Shown: piece by piece, positions 16,974-23,655 of the stretch
Position numbering within the stretch: the first letter of the stretch is position 1
Layout: each line of letters starts with the position of its first letter
Source: Lachnospiraceae bacterium
GTDB lineage: Bacteria; Bacillota_A; Clostridia; Lachnospirales; Lachnospiraceae
Assembly: GCA_016291475.1 (NCBI GenBank)
Contig: JAEEXJ010000014.1
Span: forward strand, 1 to 42,065
DNA length: 42,065 nt
Direction of reading: 5' to 3'
Notes under the pieces: generated by a model
What the model saw: only the letters and a program-made list of their open reading frames with translations
The model's database searches: none
Told to the model about the DNA's origin: nothing
Made by a program: the position numbers and the translations under genes

Positions 16974-17914
16974 TGAAATACGTTTTTGGAGCAGACATAG
17001 GCGGAACTACAGTTAAACTCGGTTTTTTCGATGAAAAGGGCGAACTTCTTGATAAATGGGAGATCCCTACCGATAAGACGGATCACGGCGCAAATATAGT
17101 AGGTGATGTTAGCAAGTCCATTCAGGATAAGATGGCTGAGAAGAACATCACTTCATCCGATGTTATCGGAGTGGGGGCAGGTGCTCCCGGTGCAGTTAAC
17201 GAAGACGGTGTTATGACCGGCGGAGCGGTCAATCTCGGATGGCCCGTGTTCAACCTCAGAGAAGCAATGGAAGAAAAGCTTGGCGGCATCAAGGTTGTAG
17301 CAGGTAATGACGCAAACGTTGCCGCATTCGGAGAGATGGTAAAAGGCGGCGGAAAAGGATATAAGAATGTCGTGGCCGTAACTCTCGGAACGGGAGTAGG
17401 CGGCGGAGTTATCATCGGCGGAAAGCTTATCACCGGGTCTACCGGAGCAGCCGGAGAGATCGGACATATCAAGGTTGATGATGCAGAGACCGAGAAGTGT
17501 AACTGCGGTCATACAGGATGTCTCGAGCAGTTTGCATCCGCTACCGGAATCGCAAGACTTGCTAGAAAAAGACTTGCTAAAGATGATAAGCCCTCTGTTC
17601 TCAGAAGCGCAGAGCTTCTAGATGCAAAGGCTGTATTTGATGCCGTTAAGGCAGGAGATGAGGTTGCTGATGAAGTAGCGAGGGAATTCGGAAAGTATCT
17701 GGGTAAGGGACTTGCGGTGATCGCAGATGTTGTAAATCCGGAAATCTTCGTAATCGGCGGCGGCGTATCCAAGGCGGGAGATGTACTTCTTTCTTATGTA
17801 GAACCCGAGTTTAAGAATACCGCGTTCCCTCCCTGCAGCGGTTCCAAGTTCGCGCTTGCGACCCTCGGAAATGACGCCGGAATTTACGGCTGTGCGGGAA
17901 TGGTTTTATCGTAA
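16973..17914 (+). CDS. glk: ROK-family glucokinase
   Basis: 313 residues. Phosphorylates glucose with ATP in the cytoplasm. Motifs are GADIGGTTVKLG (phosphate loop), GNDANVAAFGE, TLGTGVGGGVI, GEIGH and the ROK zinc motif CNCGHTGCLEQ around residue 178. The start codon shares its first base with the hprK stop (TAATG), so kinase and regulator are translated together. This fits ATP-dependent sugar phosphorylation in a cell where the HPr proteins seen here cannot carry phosphate. Confidence 0.93.
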   Translation: MKYVFGADIGGTTVKLGFFDEKGELLDKWEIPTDKTDHGANIVGDVSKSIQDKMAEKNITSSDVIGVGAGAPGAVNEDGVMTGGAVNLGWPVFNLREAMEEKLGGIKVVAGNDANVAAFGEMVKGGGKGYKNVVAVTLGTGVGGGVIIGGKLITGSTGAAGEIGHIKVDDAETEKCNCGHTGCLEQFASATGIARLARKRLAKDDKPSVLRSAELLDAKAVFDAVKAGDEVADEVAREFGKYLGKGLAVIADVVNPEIFVIGGGVSKAGDVLLSYVEPEFKNTAFPPCSGSKFALATLGNDAGIYGCAGMVLS

Positions 17915-17923
17915 AAACGATTG

Positions 17924-17932
17924 TGGTATGAT
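17924..17932 (+). promoter_or_regulatory. extended -10 promoter of the murB operon
   Basis: TGGTATGAT, inside the 13-bp string ATTGTGGTATGAT that is identical to the one before the DUF1846 gene. The expected start near 17939 gives a leader of about 45 nt. Confidence 0.55.
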
Positions 17933-17983
17933 TTTAGAAAATGAGCGAGGCGAGCACCTTGCCGGTTCAGAGAGGAGAGTTGT

Positions 17984-18907
17984 ATGACAGGACAGGAGAT
18001 AGCTCAGCTTTTATCCGAGCATATCGATGAGAGATTTATTCATCCGGATCAGCCCATGGCTGAATATACTTCATTTCGCACGGGAGGAAATGCTCTTTGC
18101 GTTGTAGAAGTTCACGATATTGAGGAGCTCAGAAGAGTTCTTACCTGTGTCAGAAAGAAATTCCTTCCTTACTCGATCCTCGGAAACGGAACCAATACAC
18201 TGGTTGAAGATGAAGGATATTCCGGAGTTGCCATTATACTGGACGGAGAATTCAAGAAAATTGATGTAACCGGATATGAAGTTACCTGCGGAGGCGGTGC
18301 ATCACTTGCCGCAGCGGGAAGAATGGCTGCGGATATGTGGCTTACAGGAATGGAGTGGGCATGCGGAATCCCCGGAACCATCGGTGGCGCCATCAGAATG
18401 AATGCGGGTGCTTTCGGATCGGATATGTCCAAGATCGTTAAGAGAGTAAGGGCTCTTACAACCGCCGGCGAGGAGATCGTCCTTCGTCCTGCGGAGCTTC
18501 ATTTCAAATATCGTTACAGTCTTTTCTGTGAAAAAAAATACGTTGTTCTTGAAGCTGTATTCGAACTTCAGAAAGGTGACAAGAACGAGATCAATTCGAA
18601 GATTGAAAACTATGCCAAGGAGCGCAGAGACAAGCAGCCTCTGGATCTTCCCAGTGCAGGATGCATCTTCAAGAATCCCAGGGAAGGCTCTGCCGCACAG
18701 ATGATCGATGAAGCCGGACTCGGCGGATCCTATGTAGGCGGTGCTATGGTTTCCAAGAAGCATTGCAATTTCATCGTAAATACCGGAAAGGCTACGGCCA
18801 CCGACATTACCAGACTTATCGAGAACGTCAGAAGAGAAGTTTATAACTTTAACGGAGTACGCCTTGAGCCTGAACTTTGTGTGCTCGGCAGACCCGGCAG
18901 GTATTGA
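17984..18907 (+). CDS. murB: UDP-N-acetylenolpyruvoylglucosamine reductase
   Basis: 307 residues. FAD/NADPH enzyme of peptidoglycan precursor synthesis that makes UDP-MurNAc. FAD-domain motifs are YTSFRTGGNA, GNGTNTLV and GIPGTIGGAIRMNAGAFG. The C-terminal domain has FKYRYS and the Glu of RLEPEL. At the position of the usual catalytic serine (GS-V/T-F) the sequence has C227 (SAGCIFKNP), a thiol in place of a hydroxyl. The gene has a GAGAGGAGAG ribosome site. rapZ follows after 5 bp. Confidence 0.95.
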   Translation: MTGQEIAQLLSEHIDERFIHPDQPMAEYTSFRTGGNALCVVEVHDIEELRRVLTCVRKKFLPYSILGNGTNTLVEDEGYSGVAIILDGEFKKIDVTGYEVTCGGGASLAAAGRMAADMWLTGMEWACGIPGTIGGAIRMNAGAFGSDMSKIVKRVRALTTAGEEIVLRPAELHFKYRYSLFCEKKYVVLEAVFELQKGDKNEINSKIENYAKERRDKQPLDLPSAGCIFKNPREGSAAQMIDEAGLGGSYVGGAMVSKKHCNFIVNTGKATATDITRLIENVRREVYNFNGVRLEPELCVLGRPGRY

Positions 18908-18912
18908 TACAG

Positions 18913-19773
18913 ATGCGAATAGTTATCATAACCGGAATGAGCGGAAGCGGTAAGAGAACCGGCATGAAGATGCTGGAGGATATCGGCTTCTATGCAATAG
19001 ATAATCTGCCAGCTTCACTGGTGGACAAATTCGTCGAACTGCTTGCCCAGCCCGGCAACGAATACGGAAAAGTAGCACTCGGAATAGATATAAGGACCGC
19101 GGGCTCCATGAAAAATCTGGCCCAGGTCATTAAGAATCTTAAATCCGGCGGACATGAGACGGAAGTTCTCTTCCTTGAAGCTTCGGATAAGACTCTTATC
19201 AGAAGGTACAAAGAAACCAGAAGAATCCATCCCCTTGCGGGTGACGGTACTCTGGAGGAGGGTATCCGCAAAGAACGTACCGAACTTGCTCCCATCAAAA
19301 AGCAGGCCACCTACGTCATTGATACTTCGAATCTTCTGACCAGAGAATTCAAGGCAGAGCTTGATTCCATATTCCGGAAGAATGAAAAATACAGCAATCT
19401 GAACGTAAATATTGTGTCATTCGGTTTTAAATACGGAATCCCTGCGGATGCAGATCTGGTATTTGACGTAAGATTCCTGCCCAATCCCTTTTATATCGAT
19501 GAACTCAAGGCCAAGACCGGTCTGGATAAAGAGGTAAGGGACTATGTTAACGGTTTCGAGGAAACAGGGCAGTTCCTTGATAAGCTTGAGGATATGATCT
19601 CTTTTCTCATACCGAATTATGTAAAAGAGGGAAAATATAACCTTGTGATCGCTATCGGATGCACCGGCGGAAAACACAGATCCGTCACTCTGGCTTCCGG
19701 ATTGTATGACCGGATGAAGGACCGCAAGGATATCGGTTTTAAACTGACTCACAGAGATGTTAATCTGACTTAA
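18913..19773 (+). CDS. rapZ: RapZ/YvcJ-family nucleotide-binding protein
   Basis: 286 residues. The family binds nucleotides through an N-terminal P-loop domain. In E. coli RapZ is an RNase adaptor that senses glucosamine-6-phosphate, and in Bacillus the homologue YvcJ affects competence. Here the P-loop reads G8-MSGSG-K14-R15-T, with Arg at the usual Ser/Thr. The DNLP and D-x-R segments are present, and the C-terminal IAIGCTGGKHRSVT signature is intact. The ATG at 18913 gives the family start; an upstream in-frame start inside murB is less likely. It sits between murB and whiA, as in many Firmicutes but without yvcK. Confidence 0.93.
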   Translation: MRIVIITGMSGSGKRTGMKMLEDIGFYAIDNLPASLVDKFVELLAQPGNEYGKVALGIDIRTAGSMKNLAQVIKNLKSGGHETEVLFLEASDKTLIRRYKETRRIHPLAGDGTLEEGIRKERTELAPIKKQATYVIDTSNLLTREFKAELDSIFRKNEKYSNLNVNIVSFGFKYGIPADADLVFDVRFLPNPFYIDELKAKTGLDKEVRDYVNGFEETGQFLDKLEDMISFLIPNYVKEGKYNLVIAIGCTGGKHRSVTLASGLYDRMKDRKDIGFKLTHRDVNLT

Positions 19774-19798
19774 AGTTGCATAGAATTGCGAGGCTGAT

Positions 19799-20659
19799 AT
19801 GTCTTTTTCATCGGATGTGAAAGAGGAGCTTGCCGGGGTCATCCCACAGGCGAGACATTGCAGGATTGCCGAGCTCTCCGCCATAATGCACCTGGCCGGC
19901 CAGATAGGGGTTTCGGAAGGTGATGTAACCATAGGATTTAACGCCTTTGGAGAGTCTCTTATAAAAAAAGGCTTTACTTTACTTGAAATAACATTTAATA
20001 TAGGGAAGTCGCTGAAAAGCTCTGATCCGGAATTTGATTCACTTGTCCGGTGTCTTGGCGACTTAAACGGACCCGTAGATGAACTGATCCTTAAGAATAC
20101 GTGTTGTAAGCGTGCTTTCTTAAGGGGAGCGTTTCTTGCATCAGGGTCGGTAAGCGATCCCGATAAGGGATATCATCTGGAATTTGTCTGCGAAGACGGT
20201 TCCAAAGCCGATCAGATAGTCAGACTGTGTGCGGATTTTGAGATAAGTGCACGCACAACCTTAAGACGTGACGAAACGGTCGTATACGTCAAAGAGGGAG
20301 AAATGATCGGTGAGCTCTTGAGCGTTATGGGTGCTCAGAATTCATATATGGATTTTGAGAACCGTCGCATTTATAAGGATGTCAGCAACACTGTTAACCG
20401 AAGGGTCAATTGTGAGACATCCAATATCAGAAAGACCGTGACTGCAGCATCCAGGCAGCTCGATGATATCAGGTATCTCGAGGAACACGGACTTTTGGAC
20501 GATCTTCCGGAACCCTTAAAAGAAGCGGCATACGGAAGGCTCGAACATCCGGATGCGACACTTGCCGAACTCGGAGCACTTATGGATCCGCCGGTAGGTA
20601 AATCCGGAATAAATCACAGGCTTTTAAGGCTCAGTGATATAGCACGGCAAAAGAGATAA
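19799..20659 (+). CDS. whiA: DNA-binding protein WhiA
   Basis: 286 residues, slightly shorter than the usual 300-320. An N-terminal LAGLIDADG-like fold (MSFSSDVKEEL start; RGAFLASGSVSDPDKGYHLEF around 105) is followed by a C-terminal WhiA helix-turn-helix (RRVNCETSNIRKTV, then HPDATLAELG and VGKSGINHRLLRL). In Firmicutes it affects cell division and chromosome segregation; in actinobacteria it is a sporulation regulator. A GAGG site precedes the ATG. The HPr-like gene follows. Confidence 0.94.
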   Translation: MSFSSDVKEELAGVIPQARHCRIAELSAIMHLAGQIGVSEGDVTIGFNAFGESLIKKGFTLLEITFNIGKSLKSSDPEFDSLVRCLGDLNGPVDELILKNTCCKRAFLRGAFLASGSVSDPDKGYHLEFVCEDGSKADQIVRLCADFEISARTTLRRDETVVYVKEGEMIGELLSVMGAQNSYMDFENRRIYKDVSNTVNRRVNCETSNIRKTVTAASRQLDDIRYLEEHGLLDDLPEPLKEAAYGRLEHPDATLAELGALMDPPVGKSGINHRLLRLSDIARQKR

Positions 20660-20754
20660 TATGGCGGCTGGGGAGCTGCCTTGTATTGGGGAGAACTAAC
20701 TTTGCGTCAATGATTTGCCGATTCTTGGGGAAGATGAGGCTGAGGAGTATTATT
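20660..20754 (+). other. leader of the Crh-like gene, possibly structured
   Basis: 95 bp with a short hairpin (GGCGGCT/AGCTGCC, 20664-20681) and four G-rich Shine-Dalgarno-like strings (GGGGAG, GGGGAG, GGGGAAG, GAGGAG). Only the last is at the right distance from the ATG at 20755. In frame it could be read as an N-terminal extension from a TTG at 20686, but this would place 23 basic residues before a normal HPr start, so I treat it as leader. Confidence 0.3.
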
Positions 20755-21015
20755 ATGATTACCAGAACCGTAAATGTTAAGTTTTCTAAGAATCTCTCCG
20801 CTAGTCCTGTAGCACTTCTGGTACAGAAGGCCAGCAAGTTCGACAGCTTAATCTATATCGAGTCCGGCGAGAGAAAGGTAAATGCCAAGTCCATCATGGG
20901 TATGATGAGCATTACTCTTGATGACGGTGACGAGCTCCTTATCAAGTGTGACGGAGCTGACGAAGCAGGCGCCATCGATACCGTTGAGAAGTTCCTTACC
21001 GGTGTTGAAGCATAA
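20755..21015 (+). CDS. Crh-like HPr-family protein (His15 absent, Ser46 present)
   Basis: 86 residues aligning without gaps to HPr. At positions 14-18, where HPr has LHARP or IHARP, this protein has L-S15-A-S17-P, so the PEP-dependent phosphorylation site His15 and its Arg17 partner are missing. The HprK site is intact: K45-S46-I-M-G, with the hydrophobic patch around it. It therefore cannot act as a PTS phosphocarrier but can be a Ser-P regulator, like B. subtilis Crh. Crh is encoded downstream of whiA (yvcL), and this gene occupies the same place. A GAGGAG site precedes the ATG, and a strong terminator follows. Confidence 0.9.
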   Translation: MITRTVNVKFSKNLSASPVALLVQKASKFDSLIYIESGERKVNAKSIMGMMSITLDDGDELLIKCDGADEAGAIDTVEKFLTGVEA

Positions 21016-21038
21016 GCAGTAGAAGTATGTCTTATCAG

Positions 21039-21071
21039 GATGCAAGGCTGAAAAGTCTTGCATCTTTTTTT
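21039..21071 (+). terminator. Rho-independent terminator of the murB-rapZ-whiA-HPr operon
   Basis: Stem GATGCAAG/CTTGCATC, extended by two further pairs, with a short loop and then seven T. Confidence 0.9.
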
Positions 21072-21137
21072 ATTTTTCCGATGCTTACAAGAGATATTAA
21101 GTATGTTATTATCAGATTTGTAAGAGAGATTTTTGTT

Positions 21138-22028
21138 ATGAAAAAAATGCTTTTTATCTACAATCCCAGAGCAGGAAGAGGAAGAGTCCGTGATGAACTT
21201 GCGGATATTCTCGATATATTTGCTTCGGGAGATTATGAGATCACCATAGCTCCCACACGTAAGAACGGAGATGCCGTAAAGACCGCCGCCGAAAGAGAGG
21301 CGGATTTTGACATCGTTGTGTGCTGCGGAGGAGACGGAACACTTGATGAGACCGTGCGCGGCATGATGAAAAACGATTATCGTACTCCTCTGGGTTATAT
21401 ACCTGCGGGTTCAACCAATGATTTCGGCAGTTCCCTTGCTCTGCCCAAGGATATGCTCAAGTCCGCACATATTGTAGTTGATGGGACAAATAAGGCTGTT
21501 GACGTAGGCCTGTTTAACAACGAAGCATTTGTGTATGTTGCGGCGTTCGGTGCATTTACCGAAGTAACATACAGTACAGATCAGGATATGAAAAATGCAA
21601 TAGGTCATTCGGCATATTTGCTGGAGGGAGTGAAGAGCGTCACAAAGATCAAGCCCCAGCATATGAAGATAGAGCATGACGGTGAAGTAATCGAAGATGA
21701 TTTTATCTACGGCATGATAACGAATTCCATCAGCGTCGGTGGGATAAAGGGTATAACCGGAGAAAATGTGGATCTGGCGGACGGCCTCTTTGAAGTCAAT
21801 CTGATCAGAGAATTGAAGAATCCACTTGAATTCCAGCAGCTTCTGAGCGCAATTGCCATAGGCAAGTATGAGTATTCGGAGAATATCGTTTCTTTCAGAT
21901 CCGGGAATATTAAGATCGAATCGGATGAGGAAGTGGCCTGGACGTTGGACGGTGAAAACGGCGGAAAACACACCCATGTAGAGATAATAAATGTACCCAA
22001 GGCAATCGATATAAGGATCGCAAAATAA
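21138..22028 (+). CDS. diacylglycerol/lipid kinase family protein
   Basis: 296 residues with the DAGK catalytic domain at about 1-130: IYNPRAGRG near the start and the nucleotide-binding CGGDGTLDETVRG around residue 60, then YIPAGSTNDFG. The C-terminal half is the YegS/DgkB-type beta-sandwich (for example GIKGITGENVDLADGLFEV). It phosphorylates diacylglycerol, a related lipid or a sphingoid base; the substrate is uncertain. I chose ATG 21138, since the upstream in-frame start falls inside the terminator of the previous operon. Confidence 0.88.
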   Translation: MKKMLFIYNPRAGRGRVRDELADILDIFASGDYEITIAPTRKNGDAVKTAAEREADFDIVVCCGGDGTLDETVRGMMKNDYRTPLGYIPAGSTNDFGSSLALPKDMLKSAHIVVDGTNKAVDVGLFNNEAFVYVAAFGAFTEVTYSTDQDMKNAIGHSAYLLEGVKSVTKIKPQHMKIEHDGEVIEDDFIYGMITNSISVGGIKGITGENVDLADGLFEVNLIRELKNPLEFQQLLSAIAIGKYEYSENIVSFRSGNIKIESDEEVAWTLDGENGGKHTHVEIINVPKAIDIRIAK

Positions 22029-22051
22029 AAAAAGCCCCTAAAAAGGGAGGA

Positions 22052-22077
22052 TGCCGGGTATCTGCAGATACCCGGCA
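22052..22077. repeat. 26-bp perfect palindrome
   Basis: Two 13-base arms with no spacer, outermost bases TGCCGGG and CCCGGCA, centre CTGCAG. It begins 24 bp after the lipid kinase stop. No U-tract follows on the plus strand. On the minus strand a run of T occurs about 20 bp beyond. It could be a transcript-end hairpin or a protein-binding site. Confidence 0.8.
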
Positions 22078-22218
22078 ATATTATGAAAAAGATTTAACTA
22101 ACGAGTTAAGTCCTATGTGTGTTCTTATGAGAATACTATATTATGTAAAGTTGTATAAAACGTGAGTGCGGATTTAACAATCGGAAAATAAATTGTAAAC
22201 AAATTATGAACGCATAAA

Positions 22219-22257
22219 TAAAGGCTTTTCCCTTTTTTCTTAGGGAAAAGCCTTTTG
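22219..22257. terminator. terminator hairpin between lipid kinase gene and ppiB
   Basis: 13-bp perfect stem AAGGCTTTTCCCT/AGGGAAAAGCCTT with an 8-nt loop and TTTTGTT on the plus side. On the minus side it lies 28 bp beyond the ppiB stop, so it probably serves ppiB as well. Confidence 0.8.
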
Positions 22258-22284
22258 TTACTTGGTCAGAATCTGTATGGATCC

Positions 22285-22821
22285 TTATCTGTCGGGGAGT
22301 TTCTCGGGTTCGGGATATGTTTTTCCGAATGTGTCCACGGTTACGCTCTTCATGATCTGAGGCTTTAAAGGTGCGTCGGTAAAAGGATTGGTGGGTGTTT
22401 CAGCAATCGTATTAACGATTTCCATGCCTTCGATAACCTTACCGAATGCAGCATAATCGCCATCGAGGTGGGGTGAATCCTTGTGCATAAGGAAGAACTG
22501 GCTTCCTGCGGAATCGGGGAACATTGAACGAGCCATTGAAAGAACACCTGCCGTATGCTTGAGATTATTCTCAAAACCGTTGCTCTTAAACTCGCCTTTG
22601 ATGCTGTATCCGGGACCGCCTGTTCCGTTTCCGTCGGGATCTCCGCCCTGGATCATGAATCCTGAAATGATGCGGTGGAAGGTGAGTCCGTTGTAGAAAC
22701 CCTTTGATATAAGACTGATGAAATTGTAAACTGATTGAGGAGCAATCTCGGGATAAAGCTCAGCTTTGATAACGGATCCGTCCTCCATGGTAATTGTTAC
22801 AATGGGATTGTTGTCTGCCAT
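22285..22821 (-). CDS. ppiB: peptidyl-prolyl cis-trans isomerase (cyclophilin type)
   Basis: 178 residues. Cyclophilin fold with FHRIISGFMIQGGD (active-site Arg and Gln), the GQFF-equivalent SQFFLM and the HLDG-YAAFGKV segment. No signal peptide, so it is a cytoplasmic protein-folding helper. I chose ATG 22821 (MADNNPIVTI) because AAAGGA sits just upstream and an extended -10 lies 35 bp away. Longer frames upstream overlap the divergent gene. Confidence 0.94.
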   Translation of the reverse strand: MADNNPIVTITMEDGSVIKAELYPEIAPQSVYNFISLISKGFYNGLTFHRIISGFMIQGGDPDGNGTGGPGYSIKGEFKSNGFENNLKHTAGVLSMARSMFPDSAGSQFFLMHKDSPHLDGDYAAFGKVIEGMEIVNTIAETPTNPFTDAPLKPQIMKSVTVDTFGKTYPEPEKLPDR

Positions 22822-22855
22822 GAGTTTTCCTTTCTCGTAAAAAATATTTTCACCT

Positions 22856-22864
22856 ATTATAACA
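22856..22864 (-). promoter_or_regulatory. extended -10 promoter of ppiB
   Basis: On the minus strand TGTTATAAT is a perfect TGnTATAAT. The expected start is near 22849, giving a 28-nt leader. It overlaps the proposed start codon of the divergent GNAT gene. Confidence 0.65.
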
Positions 22865-23622
22865 TGAAAAGAGATACTTACCTGAAAAAAATACAAAGAT
22901 TCCGGCGTGGTCTTGCGGAAGAGGGGACATTATATGTTGTCACGGATCCGGATGATATTCCCTCTGCGGCGGGTAGCGGTGCAGCTTTTGTATATTACTC
23001 GGATATTTCAAAGAAGGATGAATCCGAAAGCTCTTACCTTGACGGAGTAAAGTATGTACTCGAGGGTGAGGGCAAATTTGAACCCGAAGAATTCGACGAT
23101 GATTTCTTGGAGAACGTGTACCGGAGGCTTAAGCATATTCCGCTGGATATACTGGAAACGGAGAGATGCCTTCTGCGGGAAACATGGATTCCTGATCTTG
23201 ATTCTTTCTATGAGATCTATTCTGACGCATCTGTCACAAAATACATGGAAGATCTTATGGAGAGAAACGAGGAGGAAAAATATACGGAGAATTACCGGGA
23301 TCTTATCTATGAAATATACGGTCACGGGATATGGACGGTGATCCTCAAAGAAACGGGAGAGATAATCGGCCGTGCGGGACTTGATGAAAGAGCGGGATAT
23401 GACAGACCTGAATTGGGATTTTTGATAGGACCGAAATGGCAGAAAAAGGGATATGCCGAAGAAGTATGCAGAGGGATACTTAAGTGGGCTTCGGAGAATG
23501 ATATAGATGAAGTGATGAGTATCACCGATCCGGAAAATATACCTTCGGTAAATCTGCTGAAGAAGCTCGGGTTTACCAGGTCTGAGAGATTCGATGATAA
23601 GAGAGATGTCTGGATAAAATGA
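22864..23622 (+). CDS. GNAT-family N-acetyltransferase with extra N-terminal module
   Basis: 252 residues. The acetyltransferase domain is at about 98-252, starting ILETERCLLRE, with the acetyl-CoA site in LGFLIGPKWQKKGYAEE (a Q/R-x-x-G-x-A variant) and the late helix NIPSVNLLKKLGF. The first 97 residues form an unrelated alpha/beta stretch (LYVVTDPDD... FVYYSD) that may be a decayed Rossmann-like half. The substrate is unknown; RimJ/RimL-like protein N-acetylation is one possibility. The ATG at 22864 has no visible ribosome site and abuts the ppiB promoter, so the start is uncertain. Confidence 0.75.
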   Translation: MKRDTYLKKIQRFRRGLAEEGTLYVVTDPDDIPSAAGSGAAFVYYSDISKKDESESSYLDGVKYVLEGEGKFEPEEFDDDFLENVYRRLKHIPLDILETERCLLRETWIPDLDSFYEIYSDASVTKYMEDLMERNEEEKYTENYRDLIYEIYGHGIWTVILKETGEIIGRAGLDERAGYDRPELGFLIGPKWQKKGYAEEVCRGILKWASENDIDEVMSITDPENIPSVNLLKKLGFTRSERFDDKRDVWIK

Positions 23623-23647
23623 GACGGGGACTAAAGTCCCCGTCTCA
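23620..23647. terminator. bidirectional hairpin between GNAT and esterase genes
   Basis: 13-base perfect arms (TGAGACGGGGACT and its complement) separated by two A. The GNAT stop codon lies in the 5' arm and the esterase stop is 9 bp away. There is no U-tract on either side, so termination is inferred from position and strength. Confidence 0.55.
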
Positions 23648-23655
23648 TTAACTGT

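Larger units (their letters stand above)
22029..22284. other. 256-bp intergenic region with two strong hairpins
   Basis: Lies between the convergent 3' ends of the lipid kinase gene and ppiB. It holds a 26-bp perfect palindrome (22052-22077), a small TTAACT-AACG-AGTTAA inverted repeat (22094-22109), an AT-rich stretch with promoter-like TATTAT around 22138, and a bidirectional terminator hairpin (22219-22257). A small RNA ending at that terminator is possible but unproven. Confidence 0.5.
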
